Under the pieces are notes generated by a model. That model was not told the DNA's origin, made no database searches, and saw only the letters and a program-made list of their open reading frames with translations. A DNA stretch of 64,000 bases, from positions 98,455,253 through 98,519,252 of the forward strand of contig NC_067474.1 in NCBI RefSeq assembly GCF_947179515.1, given 5' to 3'. Both the position numbers and the translations under genes were made by a program. This document shows, piece by piece, positions 13,701-23,420 of this stretch (position 1 is its first letter; each line of letters begins with the position of its first letter). Origin of the DNA: Apodemus sylvaticus (taxonomy: Eukaryota; Chordata; Mammalia; Rodentia; Muridae).

Positions 13701-14844
13701 TGTGTTGGCTACATATCAACTTAGGTAATTCTACCCAGCTTTCTAGATTCCTCCTTAGTTTTTGTGGTCCACTTTCTCTACTTGCATCTATTAAAATTGT
13801 TTTGGTAAAGGAAAATTGTGGCATTTTCACAGGAAGGGGGAGGTCATCATTCCTTGGTATTTGAAACACTGCCAGTCTTCTAGATGCCATACTCTCTCTC
13901 CCATCAATATACAAGCAATGGGGTGATAGATGGTATAAACACAATCATTTCCTTGTTGCCCTCAAACTTGTGTCTTAATGACAGGAATTAGCAAGCTAAG
14001 ACCTGATGGTTCTTTTCGTAAACTTCTTATAGCTGATAATTAATTTTTCATTCTTAAAGGATTTAAAACTACCAATTTCCCCCACTGCACACATAAAAGG
14101 AATACGTAAAAGAGATGTTACACATGTCACAAAGCTTACAGGTTTTCATCTGACTATGTTTTGAACCAGAAAATAGTCAAAGACAAAAAGACTTGAATTT
14201 CTAGGAGAGTATTATGCCTTTCTTAGTGCACTTGAAACACAGTGGTCACAGAATTTTGAGCCTTGCAAAGAGGGTTAAATGCAGAAAGAGATGAAACCAT
14301 TACTGGTCACTGGGAAGCTAGAGCTCAGTCTTTCAGTAATAGCAGGAAGTCTAGCAACACTGTGGCAGGTGGCTACAGAGCAAGTGCAGAACATGCCTAA
14401 CACACTGGCAGGGTTGCAAGCTATATGTTGAAGATGCTGACTGGTTTATTTTCTTTGAGAACACTAAGAGTAAAGGAGTGAAAGAAATTTGAGGAAGAAC
14501 TATTAAACAGAAGGCAGCCAACACCTGATTGCTTTGAAAATTCTTAGGTTCTTATGTGGTGAAGATGATAAAGTTAAGAAACACTTTAAGCAAGTATAAA
14601 CCATAGAACATTCAAGGGCTTCAGCAAACTTAAGGCTTAGTCTTTAAGTCAGTAGGTGTCCAAGGTGACAAAGGACTTAGATGGAAGGGACTATAGGATG
14701 TGATTTACATATAGTAGTTCTAGTAGATTCAGAGAGACTGAGGCCTTGCAACAATGACACACACAGATGTTGTACTTGAACTCAAGGGAATGGACATTGT
14801 ATAAGATGAGATCTTTAGATCCTCACAGTTCTGTCAGGACTTAG
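10776..14844. other. Unique, AT-rich, repeat-poor DNA
   Basis: This 4-kb stretch is unusually free of recognisable rodent repeats. 12.1-13.6 kb is AT-rich and includes an octamer-like motif at 13031-13046. Opposite-strand frames at 13604-13944 (86 and 89 codons) are mutual shadows with no domain. A regulatory or conserved non-coding role is possible but not demonstrated. Confidence 0.45.
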
Positions 14845-14930
14845 TCTGGAAACTGTAGCCAAGTCTTTCCTTGAACTCTGGCAATCCTCTTGCCTCAGCC
14901 TCCTGAAGAGTAGAATAATAGGTATTATCT
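14845..14930 (-). mobile_element. Old B1-like SINE fragment
   Basis: The plus strand carries the reverse complement of an old B1/B4-type body: 'ccttgaactctggcaatcc', 'tcttgcctcagcctcctgaa', then a decayed 'gagtagaataataggta' (consensus gtgctgggattaaaggc). Only part of the 7SL-like unit remains. Confidence 0.6.
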
Positions 14931-16145
14931 TCCATGCCCTACAATGCTACATTTTATTTAATTACAGAACATATTTTTTAAAAAAGAGAAAGATAATGTC
15001 AAGAAGGTATATCCAAACTAATATCACCATACAATGATGTTCATGATCAAAATCTTACAAAAAGATCTTGAAAAACATCATGAAGGTTTTGGGGAAGTTT
15101 ATGGTTTTGTGTTTGGCTACTACCCTCATGTACTCTGTGAACATTTTTAAAACACAGTGTCTTCGCAAAATTCATAGTACTTTTCGCTGCTCCTAGGCAC
15201 ATAGCACCCCTTTTTCCGTAGCCCCCTTAATTAAAGCTATACTTGCTAAAAGCTCAGATTAGCCTTCCACTATAACCTGAGACTTCCAGAGCAGCTCTGA
15301 CCCCAAACACTGAAAATGTTTGGAGAGCCAGGTCCTATACTCAGTTTCTCCCTTCCCTACCTTTAATGTTTATGCTAATGTCTCCAACATGAGTAAAGTG
15401 TGAACCCCCGGATGTTAAGTGACCATTTGGCACAAAGGATGGTCGCTGAGAGGTTCTGGCTTGTATGGAGAGAAGAGTCACATCAGTCACCTTTCTGTTT
15501 ATATTAAACACATATTTTTAGACATTTTAAGAGAATTTACTTTAGAGAAGTTTAAGTACACAGCGAAACTGAGTGAGAGGTAAAGATACAACCCGTATAC
15601 TCCTTGCCCCTGAATACTACCTTATAACGGAGGAGAGTCATAAGGTCACCTCTAAGGGACCTCCATTGTCCTATGAGTATGTCTGTATGAATATGCAGGG
15701 CACATGGATTCCCTTGGTTGGTTGAGGGCTGTAATAACTTCTACGATACCTTTATTTTCAAGAATTTGCCAAAACCCGTTTTGTTCTCTATGCAAAGTAT
15801 TTCTCTTTCAGTACAATATGCCACCCTAAGAACAAGGTTTTGTAGACAGCCCAGTGAAGAGTTACATAGCTCTACTTTCTTACCCTTTCTCATTATAAGA
15901 GAGGGGTGCTTGTGTATGTGTGTGTATATGCACCCATGCACATAGCGACCCTGCTATTTGACAATGGACATATAACTTTTAGCAAGAACAGGCTTTACCT
16001 GAGACACTATAGAAGTTTTAGAGATGTTTATCTCTAAACATCATCGGTTGTTTCTTTTCCTGAGTTCCTAAGAATAGGTGTTGACTGATATAGAGGGATC
16101 TCTATAAAATATGTATCTACCTTGATGGTAGGACTAGTCATCAGA
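14931..16145. other. Unique DNA, no feature recognised
   Basis: No repeat or gene is recognised. Two complementary frames at 15718-15945 shadow each other. A short TG-rich patch lies near 15910. Confidence 0.5.
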
Positions 16146-17000
16146 TTTTTTTTTGTGTGTGTGTTTTGATTGGCTACTTGTATACAAGTGAGCATCATAA
16201 CAGTAACAAAAAAAACAAACTTTGGTTTAAAAAACAGGGTTATTATCAAAAAGATAGGTGCTGATTTCTATCTTGCTGAGTGTGTGCCTGAGCGGGGGAA
16301 GGCTTGGCTGCATCTGACTGTATAACATCAGTGCTATCTTTCTTGGTGCTGAGAGTTTGAGTGATTAAGCCTTGCTGATTCCAGCACCATTCAAAGGAAT
16401 CTGTACCCACTGATTCAGTATTACCTGCGATCTTGTTAAAATTACTCATGTTGGGGTCCCATGGCAGGTGCCCTGGAGCAGGCTGTCTGGGGATGGGCTA
16501 TGGAATCTGTGCTTGAATGAATGATACTTGTACATACTGTTTTTGAGAAGCCTTTGTGAGCCTGCACTGCAGTCAGATTAAGTTGGTTACAGGTTTCTGA
16601 AATCTTAATATACGGTTTTGGCAAGAGTTGCTTTGTTCACAGTGAATTTCTCTCTCCACACTTCATTTTTCTCTCTCGCTGAGTAGTGGGTTTTGAAACA
16701 TGGTTTGTAACAAATCACTTAAAAAGTGGAGACTCCTTAGCAAAATAGATCGATGCTCACTTACAGCTGTAGTTCCCTTTTGGACTGTCCTAGGATTTTT
16801 GATTGCCTGGACATGCTTTTTTTCTTTTCATCTGAAAACTGCTTTAATGTTGCTAATCATAGCAGGTTTAGAATTTAAGGTTGTTATTGAATCAGAAGTG
16901 TCTGTTCTTAAATCTCATCTTTTTAAGATAGTTGGTTGTTGTCACGGTCCCACACGGTGCGCAGAAACTCTTTGTCCCACTAGAAAACAATGGTTGGCAA
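16146..17000 (-). pseudogene. Possible processed pseudogene, parent unknown
   Basis: On the minus strand three frames follow one another: 16624-16442 (60 codons), 16449-16246 (67 codons) and 16249-16034. The first two read like real protein, for example 'FSKTVCTSIIHSSTDSIAHP' and 'KKDSTDVIQSDAAKPSPA', with mixed Ser/Thr/Gln composition. Upstream, to about 17.0 kb, protein-like segments such as 'SSGTKSFCAPCGT' are split by stops and frame changes. The presumed 3' end meets an A9 run (plus-strand T9 at 16146-16154). That suits an intronless, decayed retrocopy. I do not recognise the parent and saw no target duplication. It could also be an unidentified dispersed repeat or chance open sequence. 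Confidence 0.3.
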
Positions 17001-17684
17001 GTTCTAGGAATTGCTGGTGGTAGATTAAAAAGTTAGTTATGTAACTTCTCAGAGGGTCCTGTTTGAAAGAAGATAGCTATCTCCTCATCTATCTGGGTCT
17101 TCTTATTGCCTGCTGAACCGTGCCAGGCAATTATTAGGCCATTTGTGTACTATTTTAAGCTTACGGCAGACGTGGCGCCTCACGTCAAGACTGGAACATT
17201 CCTATCTTTCCTGTCTCTTAAAACAAGAAGATAATAAACACTCTGACAGACTGTAATCAGGAACTGGCTTGGTATTAATGAACAAGTCAGAGGTGGCCAC
17301 CAGGGATATTTCTGAAGAATGTTCCCTGGAACGGTCAAAGCTCCCTCAGAGATGATAATGGGCATTGGTAAAGGGAGGGACAATTAAAGGGAAATAAACC
17401 TACATGTTCTAATTTTCCTTCTCCTGTTGCCCTAAAACCTAGAGAGTCCAGGTCACGTCTAACACTGCCTGTGCACTCATTACCTTTTTAGAGAGTGAGA
17501 CCTGTTTCAGTATCTTTTCTATGCTATATGGGAAAGACAATCTCAAAGAAGGTGGAGAGTATTTGAAGTAGATTGTCCAATTCTGCTTCTTCCCATTAGC
17601 TCCAAGGAAGTTTCAGTTGTCAGAGCAATTGCCATGGAGAGATACATCACTTAGAGGCAGCAGAAAGCAAAGGAAACAGCAGGC
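17001..17684. other. Unique DNA, no feature recognised
   Basis: No repeat or gene is recognised. The 67-codon minus-strand frame at 17180-17383 has no motif. Confidence 0.5.
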
Positions 17685-17830
17685 TGGGTAATGTCATTCT
17701 ATAATCTCGGCTACTCCAGGAGTCCAAGACTAGACTACCTCAAGTTCAAGGCGTGCCTGAGCTATAGACTGCACTGAAGGTTGCTGACTTGGAGAACCTA
17801 GTAAGAGACAGTCTGCGAGGAATAGTGAGA
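17685..17830 (+). mobile_element. Old B1/B4-like SINE
   Basis: A diverged 7SL-type unit: 'aggctgggtaatgtcattct' (consensus ggcgtggtggc), 'taatctcggctactccagga', 'caagttcaaggcgtgcctga', 'aagagacagtctgcgagga' (consensus gagaccctgtctc). A further 'ggctggagttgtggg' follows, as in composite B4-type elements. Confidence 0.6.
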
Positions 17831-19237
17831 AGAGGCCTGGGGCTGGAGTTGTGGGAGGGAAGCCTTAGATTTAGTTTATGTCTGAGGATGGGAGGAGCTA
17901 ACACGTTTTGTGTTCTGCTCTTTTCCCTTTGTCTTTAGAGCTGCTCTGTTCTGCAGGGGGATGCTCACTTGGCATTCCTGCCCAGCTGTCTGTCCTTCCC
18001 ACACCCACCCACCACCACTGAGCGAGGAAGCAGAGTGGAAAGTCAAGATCAAATCCTCAAAGATTTATGGTCCCTTTTCCTATCTATGCTGGTCATACTA
18101 TAGATACAGCATTTGTTTTCGGAAGAAGATACATGTTTATAAAACCAAAGCCAAACACACATGGAACCTGAATTTTACGAGTATAATTCAAGATCAGGAA
18201 ACGAAAGCTTATCACAATACTTATCAGAGTATTCATGTGCTAAGAGGGGACACAAAGCTGAGCTATTTACAAAGGTGACAGGCTTAACACCACAAAGATA
18301 TACAAGACAGTTGACTCATGAAATGTTGGGGAGCCCCACCTGCCTATATAGTCACATGTTAACAGGGAATTTGAGATTTCTTTCTTGGGGCTCTTAGTCT
18401 TGTTAATGAAAGAATTTAAGAATAAACTCAGAAGAAAGCCTGAGGACAGTTTTATTAGAGTGAAAGCAAGTATTAAATTTGCTAAATGATTTAGACAATA
18501 TGTAATGAATTGGAGACTTTGGGAGAAAACAGCTCGATAAAACGAAATTGCTAAAGAATTTCAGTCTATTAAACTGTCACAGGAAGAAAAATGAAATTAC
18601 TTTCTTCGGCTGAAACATTCAATTATATGCTTTTTGTTTGTGTTTAAATGTTTCTCATCCTCTGAAGGTGATTCCAATTTCCCTTTTATCTCTCTTTCTC
18701 TCAATTTTCATTTTTATCTGGTTATATCTTAAATTGGTCAAATACTTTCATAGAGTGTGCTGCCTAATTTTCAGACAAGGGAACACAAATAGCTCTGTAG
18801 CTTGTTTGACAATAGTAAGTGTTCTTACAATTCAAGTGTTCAAAACAGCAGCCTTATAAGTTCAGCACCAAGGGATAATGTTGTTTTAATATCATATAAA
18901 AAATACTTCATTATTCTTGCTCCTATAGCTTGGGGTTAATAGGTCTCTACATTTTTCTTCTAATCTGCATCATTGAGGACAAATATGAATTGCTTTACAA
19001 AACCAGTAGTAGTCTTTCAGATTGAGTTGTCTGGAACCTTCAAATGAGCTAAAACAAAAAAGTATAATTTTAATATTCCATATTAGTATAACACTTAGAT
19101 ATAAGTCCAAATAAATGATAAGTATCAGACTTAATTATATGTTAATTGGGTTAGCTTGATTTAATCACTGAATAGTGTATACATAGATCTAAATATCATG
19201 GAGTATATCATAAATACAAATAATTTTATCAATTAAA
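17831..19237. other. Unique AT-rich DNA before the HAL1-like insertion
   Basis: No known repeat is recognised. The 122-codon and 78-codon plus-strand frames at 17910-18397 overlap in different frames and show no domain. Sequence becomes very AT-rich from 18.9 kb. Confidence 0.5.
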
Positions 19238-19251
19238 AATAAATGACTTTT
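19238..19251. repeat. Left target-site duplication of the HAL1-like element
   Basis: AATAAATGACTTTT, identical over all 14 bases to 21736-21749. It abuts the T-rich 3' end of the minus-strand element ('ctttgattttttt'). Confidence 0.85.
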
Positions 19252-19257
19252 CTTTGA

Positions 19258-20262
19258 TTTTTTTAAATTAAAGATTTACATGGAAAATATTTCAGATAAA
19301 CATGTTAAAATTGACAGTTTTCAGGGAAATTTAAAGAGTAAATGGTAGACATGTAAAACATTGCTAAATTAGTTGAAATATGGAATAGAAGCATTTTATA
19401 ATAGAATTGAAGATTTACATGGAAAATATTTCTGATGAAATTGTAGAAAAATGTAGAAAATCATGTTAGAATTGAAGATTATCATGGAAAATTTTATATA
19501 GATATAATAATGGTAGCTATAAAAGCATTCCTAAGTTGATTAAAAGTGGAACTATAAACATTTTCTGATAAACTTGAAGATACACATAGAAAATATTTCT
19601 GATAAAATTGAAGAAATATATAGAAAAACATGTTAAAATTAAAGATTATCATGGAAATTATACAGATAAAATGATAGGCATAAAGATAATACTAAGCTGA
19701 CTGAAGGCGGAATTATAAACATTTTCAGATAAAATTGAAGATTTACATGGAAAGTATTTCTGGTAAAATTTAAGAAATATGTAGACAAACATGTTAAAAT
19801 TGACCATTTCATAGAAAAATTTACATATAAAATGGTAGATATAAAAACTCTAAATAATTGAAGGTGGAATTAAAAACATTTGTGATAAAACCAAGATTTA
19901 CATTGAAAACATTTTTGATAAAATAGAGGAAATATATAGAAAGACTTTAAAATTGAAGATTATCACGAAAAATAATGCAGATAAAATGGTAGACATAAAA
20001 AAGCATTCCTAGCCGGGCAGTGGTGTCATATGCCTGTAATCCCAGCACTTTGGGAGGCAGAGGCAGGCAGATTTCTGAGTTCGAGGCAAGCCTGGTCTAC
20101 AGAGAGAGTTCCAGGACATCCAGGACTATACAGAGAAATCCTGTCTCAAAAAAACCAAATCCAAAAAACAAAAAACCAAACCAAAACAAAAAAAGCATTA
20201 CTAAATTATTTAAAAGGGGAATTACAAATATTTTATGATAAAATTGAAGATTTAGATGAGAA
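19258..20262 (-). repeat. AT-rich tandem array, ~160-bp units, six copies
   Basis: A motif like 'aagatttacatggaaaatat' recurs at 19271, 19410, 19577, 19738, 19893 and 20247. Spacings are 139, 167, 161, 155 and, after removing the 192-bp B1 insertion, 162 bp. Each unit has a second, related half ('aagattatcatggaaa', then 'cagataaaatggtaga'), so the array looks like dimers of an older ~75-bp monomer. It has no coding capacity and no resemblance to L1 ORF2 or a usual L1 3' UTR. It forms the whole 3' part of the HAL1-like element, starting where ORF2 similarity stops and ending at the T-rich tail. Confidence 0.85.
20011..20188 (+). mobile_element. B1 SINE inserted in the tandem array
   Basis: A near-complete B1 starts 'agccgggcagtggtgtcata' and includes 'cagatttctgagttcgaggc', the TTTCTGAGTT variant typical of mouse B1, then 'gagaaatcctgtctc' and a long A-rich tail. 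The target duplication is a 14-mer with one mismatch: AAAAAAGCATTCCT (19997-20010) and AAAAAAGCATTACT (20189-20202). It splits one satellite unit and is therefore younger than the HAL1-like element. The plus-strand frames of 72 and 100 codons here are just B1 sequence. Confidence 0.95.
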
Positions 20263-20350
20263 ATATTTTGTTAGTCTATGTCTCTTTTTTGGAAAGTTGA
20301 GTCTATTGTTGTTAAGAGATATTAAGGAATAGTGATTGTTGCTTCCTGTT
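20262..20350 (-). pseudogene. Residual start of L1 ORF2 (~30 codons)
   Basis: Read on the minus strand just after ORF1, the sequence gives an ORF2-like N-terminus: 'ITGSNNHYSLISLNNNRLNF', then 'RHRLT'. This is the beginning of the apurinic-type endonuclease domain, including the region of its catalytic Asn. Similarity ends abruptly near 20262 where the AT-rich array takes over. The endonuclease, reverse transcriptase and Cys-rich regions are all missing, so this is a stub without function. Confidence 0.75.
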
Positions 20351-20378
20351 ATTTTCATGTTTGTGTGGTTATCTTCTT

Positions 20379-21478
20379 TTAGGTTTGTTGGAAGAAGATT
20401 ACTTTCTTGCTTTTTCTAGGGTGTAGTTTCCCTCCTTGTGTTGGCATTTTCCATCTCTTATCCTTTGTAGGGCTAGATTTGTGGATAGATATTGTGTAAA
20501 TTTGGTTTTTATCATGGAATATCTTGGTTTCTCCATCTATGATGATTGAGAGTTTTGCTGGGTATAGTAGCCTGAGCTGGCATTTGTGTTCTCTTAGTGT
20601 TGGTATGAGGTCTGCCCAGGATCTAGCTTTCATCATCTCTGGTGAGAAGTCTGGTGTAATTCTGATAGGTCTGCCTTTATAAGCTACTTGTCCTTTTTCC
20701 CTTACTGCTTTTAATATTCTTTCTTTGTTTAGTGAATTTAGTGTTTTGATTATTATGTGCCGGGAGAACTTTCTGTTCTGGTCCAGTCTGTTTGGAGTTC
20801 TGGAGGCTTCGTGTATGTTCATGGGCATCTTTTTCTTTAGGTTAGGGAAGTTTTCTTCTACAATTTTGTTGAAGATATTTACTGGGCCTTTAAGATGTAA
20901 ATCTTCACTCTTATCTATACCTATAAACCTTAGGTTTGGTCTTCTCATTGTGTCCTGTAGTTCCTGGATGTTTTGGGTTACCAGCTTTATGCATTTCACA
21001 TTTTCTTTGACTTTTGAGTCAATGTTTTCTATGGTATCTTCAGCACCTGAGGTTCCTTCTTCTATCTCTTGTATTCTGTTGTTGATGCTTGCATCTATGA
21101 CTCCTGAATTCTTTCCAAAGTTTTCTATCTCCAGGGATGACTCACTTTGTGATTTCTTTATTGTTTCTACTTCCACTTTTAGATCCTGGATGGTTTTGTT
21201 CACTTCCTTCACTTGATTGTTTGTGTTTTCTTGTAATTCTTTAAGGGTTTTTTTTTGTGTTTCTTATTTAAGGGCTTTTACCTGTTGACCAATATTCTCC
21301 TGTATTTCTTTAAGGGAGTTATTTATGTCTTTCTTGAAAGCCCTCTATCAGCATCACGAGATAGGATTTTAAATCCCACTCTTGCTTTTCTGGTTTATTG
21401 GGCTATCTGGGACTTGCTGTGGTGGGAGAACTGGGTTTTGATGTTGCCATGTGGCCTTGGTTTCTGTTGTTAAGTGAA
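20379..21478 (-). pseudogene. Decayed L1 ORF1 (nucleic-acid chaperone) of the HAL1-like element
   Basis: ORF1p is the trimeric RNA-binding chaperone of L1 ribonucleoprotein particles. The 277-codon open part (21212-20379) shows the coiled coil (residues about 1-85), the RRM-like core ('RRPNLRFIGI' at 90-99, 'RHIIIKTLNS' at 151-160) and the C-terminal domain ('YKGRPIRITPDF', 'LREHKCQLRLLYPAK'). The frame begins at a GTG, which is not the real start. Reading farther 5' gives ORF1-like sequence ('NQGHMATSKPSSPTTAS') with a stop at 21403-21405, a one-base frame change near 21340 and a stop at 21264-21266. No ATG equivalent is visible, because similarity ends at the UTR boundary near 21478. A further one-base insertion near 20506-20510 puts the last ~43 residues in another frame. 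The copy cannot make a normal protein. Confidence 0.85.
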
Positions 21479-21735
21479 AGCACTGCTGGACGATCTCTCT
21501 CTCCTGGCAGCCTATGCTTTGGAGTTTCCAGGCTCGCTGGTGCAAATGGCAGCAGGAAGACCCAGCTACTCCACTGCTCTTCTGCTCTGTGTGCTCCTAA
21601 CTGGTGCCCTCCAGAGAGAAGATGGAGATCTTACCTCTGTGCTCAGAAGTGAAAGTGTTGCTGGGAGATCTCTCTCTCCTGGTGGGCTATGCACAGAAGG
21701 CTGTGGAATTTCCCGGATCCCTGGTGCAAACGGCC
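21479..21735 (-). promoter_or_regulatory. L1-type 5' UTR remnant with two ~175-bp units
   Basis: The plus strand shows a repeated block: 'agtgaaagcactgctgg' at 21473, 'agtgaaagtgttgctggg' at 21648, each followed by 'gatctctctctcctgg' and later 'ctggtgcaaa'. Spacing is 175 bp. Tandem promoter monomers upstream of ORF1 are characteristic of murine L1s. Whether this UTR is still active is unknown. Its length (~260 bp) suggests a full or slightly truncated 5' end. It is unlike the 5' UTR of the L1 at 62.3 kb. Confidence 0.65.
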
Positions 21736-21749
21736 AATAAATGACTTTT
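21736..21749. repeat. Right target-site duplication of the HAL1-like element
   Basis: AATAAATGACTTTT, followed by 'taaag'. In element orientation the junction reads TTT|AAAAAG, an L1-endonuclease-type cleavage site. Confidence 0.85.
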
Positions 21750-22329
21750 TAAAGTTCAAATGCTACAAATGGAATTTTATGAACAGCACAGTCCTCCATT
21801 GTTGTGAAGACCCTCTGGTTGTTGAAAGTCTATTTTAAGCAGGAATACTTATTTATGGTGGAAAAATGGGGGTGTTTTCAGGTTTCAAGATTAGATGCAT
21901 GACTGAATGGGAATGCAAACAACCCTAGTGTGGAACTTTTAGACAACTATGTTTCATACCCAGTCCTCAGTTATCTTTTAAGGTCACCAGCCACTGTAGT
22001 GGTATCCTATGATAAGAATCTACTGTTTGCTCCTTTTGAGCCCATCCATTGTCCAAGTCCTGCTGAGGACAGAGCCCTCCCGTGTAGGTGTACATAGAAG
22101 ACATTGAGTAGGCATTCAGCGTGTTTTCACTGGTTACTTTCTTCTTCTGACTTCTACAGTACTTTTCCCCAGCCTTCCTCTGCAGCTCTGTACCTTCCCT
22201 GCCAGTATTTCCTCTCCCTTAACGCCTTTGTCAAAGCAAAACAGAGAACTCCAGGAGAGGGCTCTCACTCTCCCCTCTGTCTTTCTGCTGTTCTGTATTC
22301 CTTCTCTTCTTTAAATCTCTTTCTTTTAC
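21750..22329. other. Unique DNA, no feature recognised
   Basis: No repeat or gene is recognised. The 88-codon frame at 22104-22370 is pyrimidine-rich and runs into the L1 tail. Confidence 0.5.
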
Positions 22330-22770
22330 TTCTAATTAAATATAATCTTCATTTACATTTCAAATGGTAAAATCTTTCCTGGTTTCCTCCTCCCAGAAAA
22401 CCCCCAACCCCTCCTCCCACTCTCTGCCTCCAAGTATAAGGCCCTCCACCCGACCCACTCCCACCCCCCTTCAGTTTCCCTTTGTTGGGGCATCTATTGA
22501 GTCTTCACCTGGCCAAGGACCACTCTTCCCACTGATGCCCAATAAGGCATTCCTCTGCCACATTTTTGGCTGGAACCATGTGTACCCCTTGGTTGATGGT
22601 TTAGTCCTTGGGAGTCCTGGGGTGTCTGGGTGACTAACATCATTGTTCTTCCCATGGGGCTGTAAACCCCCCTTCATTTCCTCCAGACCACCCTCCAATT
22701 CCTCCATTGATGACCCCACGCCCAGACCAATGGTTGGCTGCTAGCATCTGCCTCTATATGTATAAGGCTT
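22330..22770 (-). mobile_element. L1 3' UTR, murine type
   Basis: The plus strand is the reverse complement of a murine L1 3' UTR: 'catttacatttcaaatggt' at the 3' end, a C-rich block, 'ggggcatctattgagtcttc', 'ccaaggaccactcttcccac', 'ggttgatggtttagtccttg'. The same segments occur in sense at 40430-40900, so both belong to one subfamily. It is 5'-truncated with no ORF2 left. Frames on both strands are artefacts of the C-rich tract. Confidence 0.9.
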
Positions 22771-22794
22771 TTAAATCACTTTCTGTTATCATAG

Positions 22795-23035
22795 TTTTCT
22801 ATTTATTTTAAAAAGATTTATGTTTATTTTTAATGGTTACAAGTGCTCTGCTTGCAAGTATATATGTGCAACATGTGTGCTTGGTTCCTCAGAGGTCAAA
22901 AGAGTGGGTATGATCCCTTAGAACTGGAATTAAGGTTGTGATCCACCATGTGGGCTGTAGCAACTGAACCTAGGTCCTTGACAAGTTGGACATGTGCTCT
23001 TTAGTACTGAGTCAGTCAGGCAGTTCTCATGGTTT
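22795..23035 (-). mobile_element. B3-type SINE
   Basis: Reverse-complement B3 landmarks are 'aaaaagatttatgtttattt' (A-rich tail), 'cttggttcctcagaggtca', 'tagaactggaattaaggttg', 'tgatccaccatgtgggctg' and 'actgaacctaggtccttgac', ending in a decayed tRNA-like head ('tgctctttagtactgagtca'). It lies between two L1 tails. Confidence 0.8.
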
Positions 23036-23069
23036 TCTACAAATATATCTTCATCTTTTCTACTTGTGA

Positions 23070-23420
23070 ATAATCACAAAAACATTTATTATTATTATTT
23101 TTGTTAATCATTCCATTTGTTTATATCTCAAATGATATCCCCCTTCCTGGTTACCCCTCCACAACCCCCTCCATCCCATCTGTCCTCTCCCCCTCCCTTT
23201 TGCCTCTATAAGGGTGGTCTTCCACACACCCATTCCCACCCCACTACTCAAGCATCCCCCTATGCTGGGGCATCAAACCTCAAGAGGACCAAGGACCTCC
23301 CCTCCCACTGATGTCAGACAAAGCCATCCTCTGCTACATATATATCTGGGGCCATCGATTCCTCCCTTTACACTCCTTGGTTGGTGGTCTAGCCCCAGGT
23401 ATCTCTAACCCCTTAACTTA
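23070..23420 (-). mobile_element. L1 3' UTR, second murine subfamily
   Basis: The 3' end is on the left ('gtttatatctcaaatgatat'), followed by a C-rich tract, 'tgctggggcatcaaacct', 'aggaccaaggacctcccctc' and 'ccttggttggtggtctagcc'. The spacing and words differ from the 22330 copy, so this is a separate, older insertion. Non-coding and 5'-truncated. Confidence 0.8.

Larger units (their letters stand above)
19238..21749 (-). mobile_element. HAL1-like ('half-L1') retrotransposon with target duplications
   Basis: One minus-strand insertion lies between perfect 14-bp direct repeats (AATAAATGACTTTT at 19238-19251 and 21736-21749). In element orientation it has: an L1-type 5' UTR with two ~175-bp units (21735-21479), a decayed ORF1 (21478-20379), the ORF1-ORF2 junction and about 30 ORF2 codons (to about 20262), a ~1-kb AT-rich tandem array (20262-19258) and a short A-rich end (plus-strand T7 near 19258-19264). 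ORF2 is otherwise absent. In element sense the target duplication begins AAAAG and is preceded by TTT, the L1 endonuclease preference TT|AAAA. HAL1 elements are L1 derivatives that keep ORF1 and lose ORF2, and this fits. A B1 inserted later at 20011. Membership of a named mouse HAL1 family was not checked. The alternative is an L1 that captured flanking satellite during an aberrant insertion. Confidence 0.8.

Noticed and set aside
19258..20262. CRISPR-like array
   Set aside because: Units are tandem and diverged over their whole length, with no alternation of constant repeat and unique spacer, and the DNA is mammalian.
20725..21216. 163-codon plus-strand open frame
   Set aside because: It is the antisense shadow of the L1 ORF1 on the minus strand.
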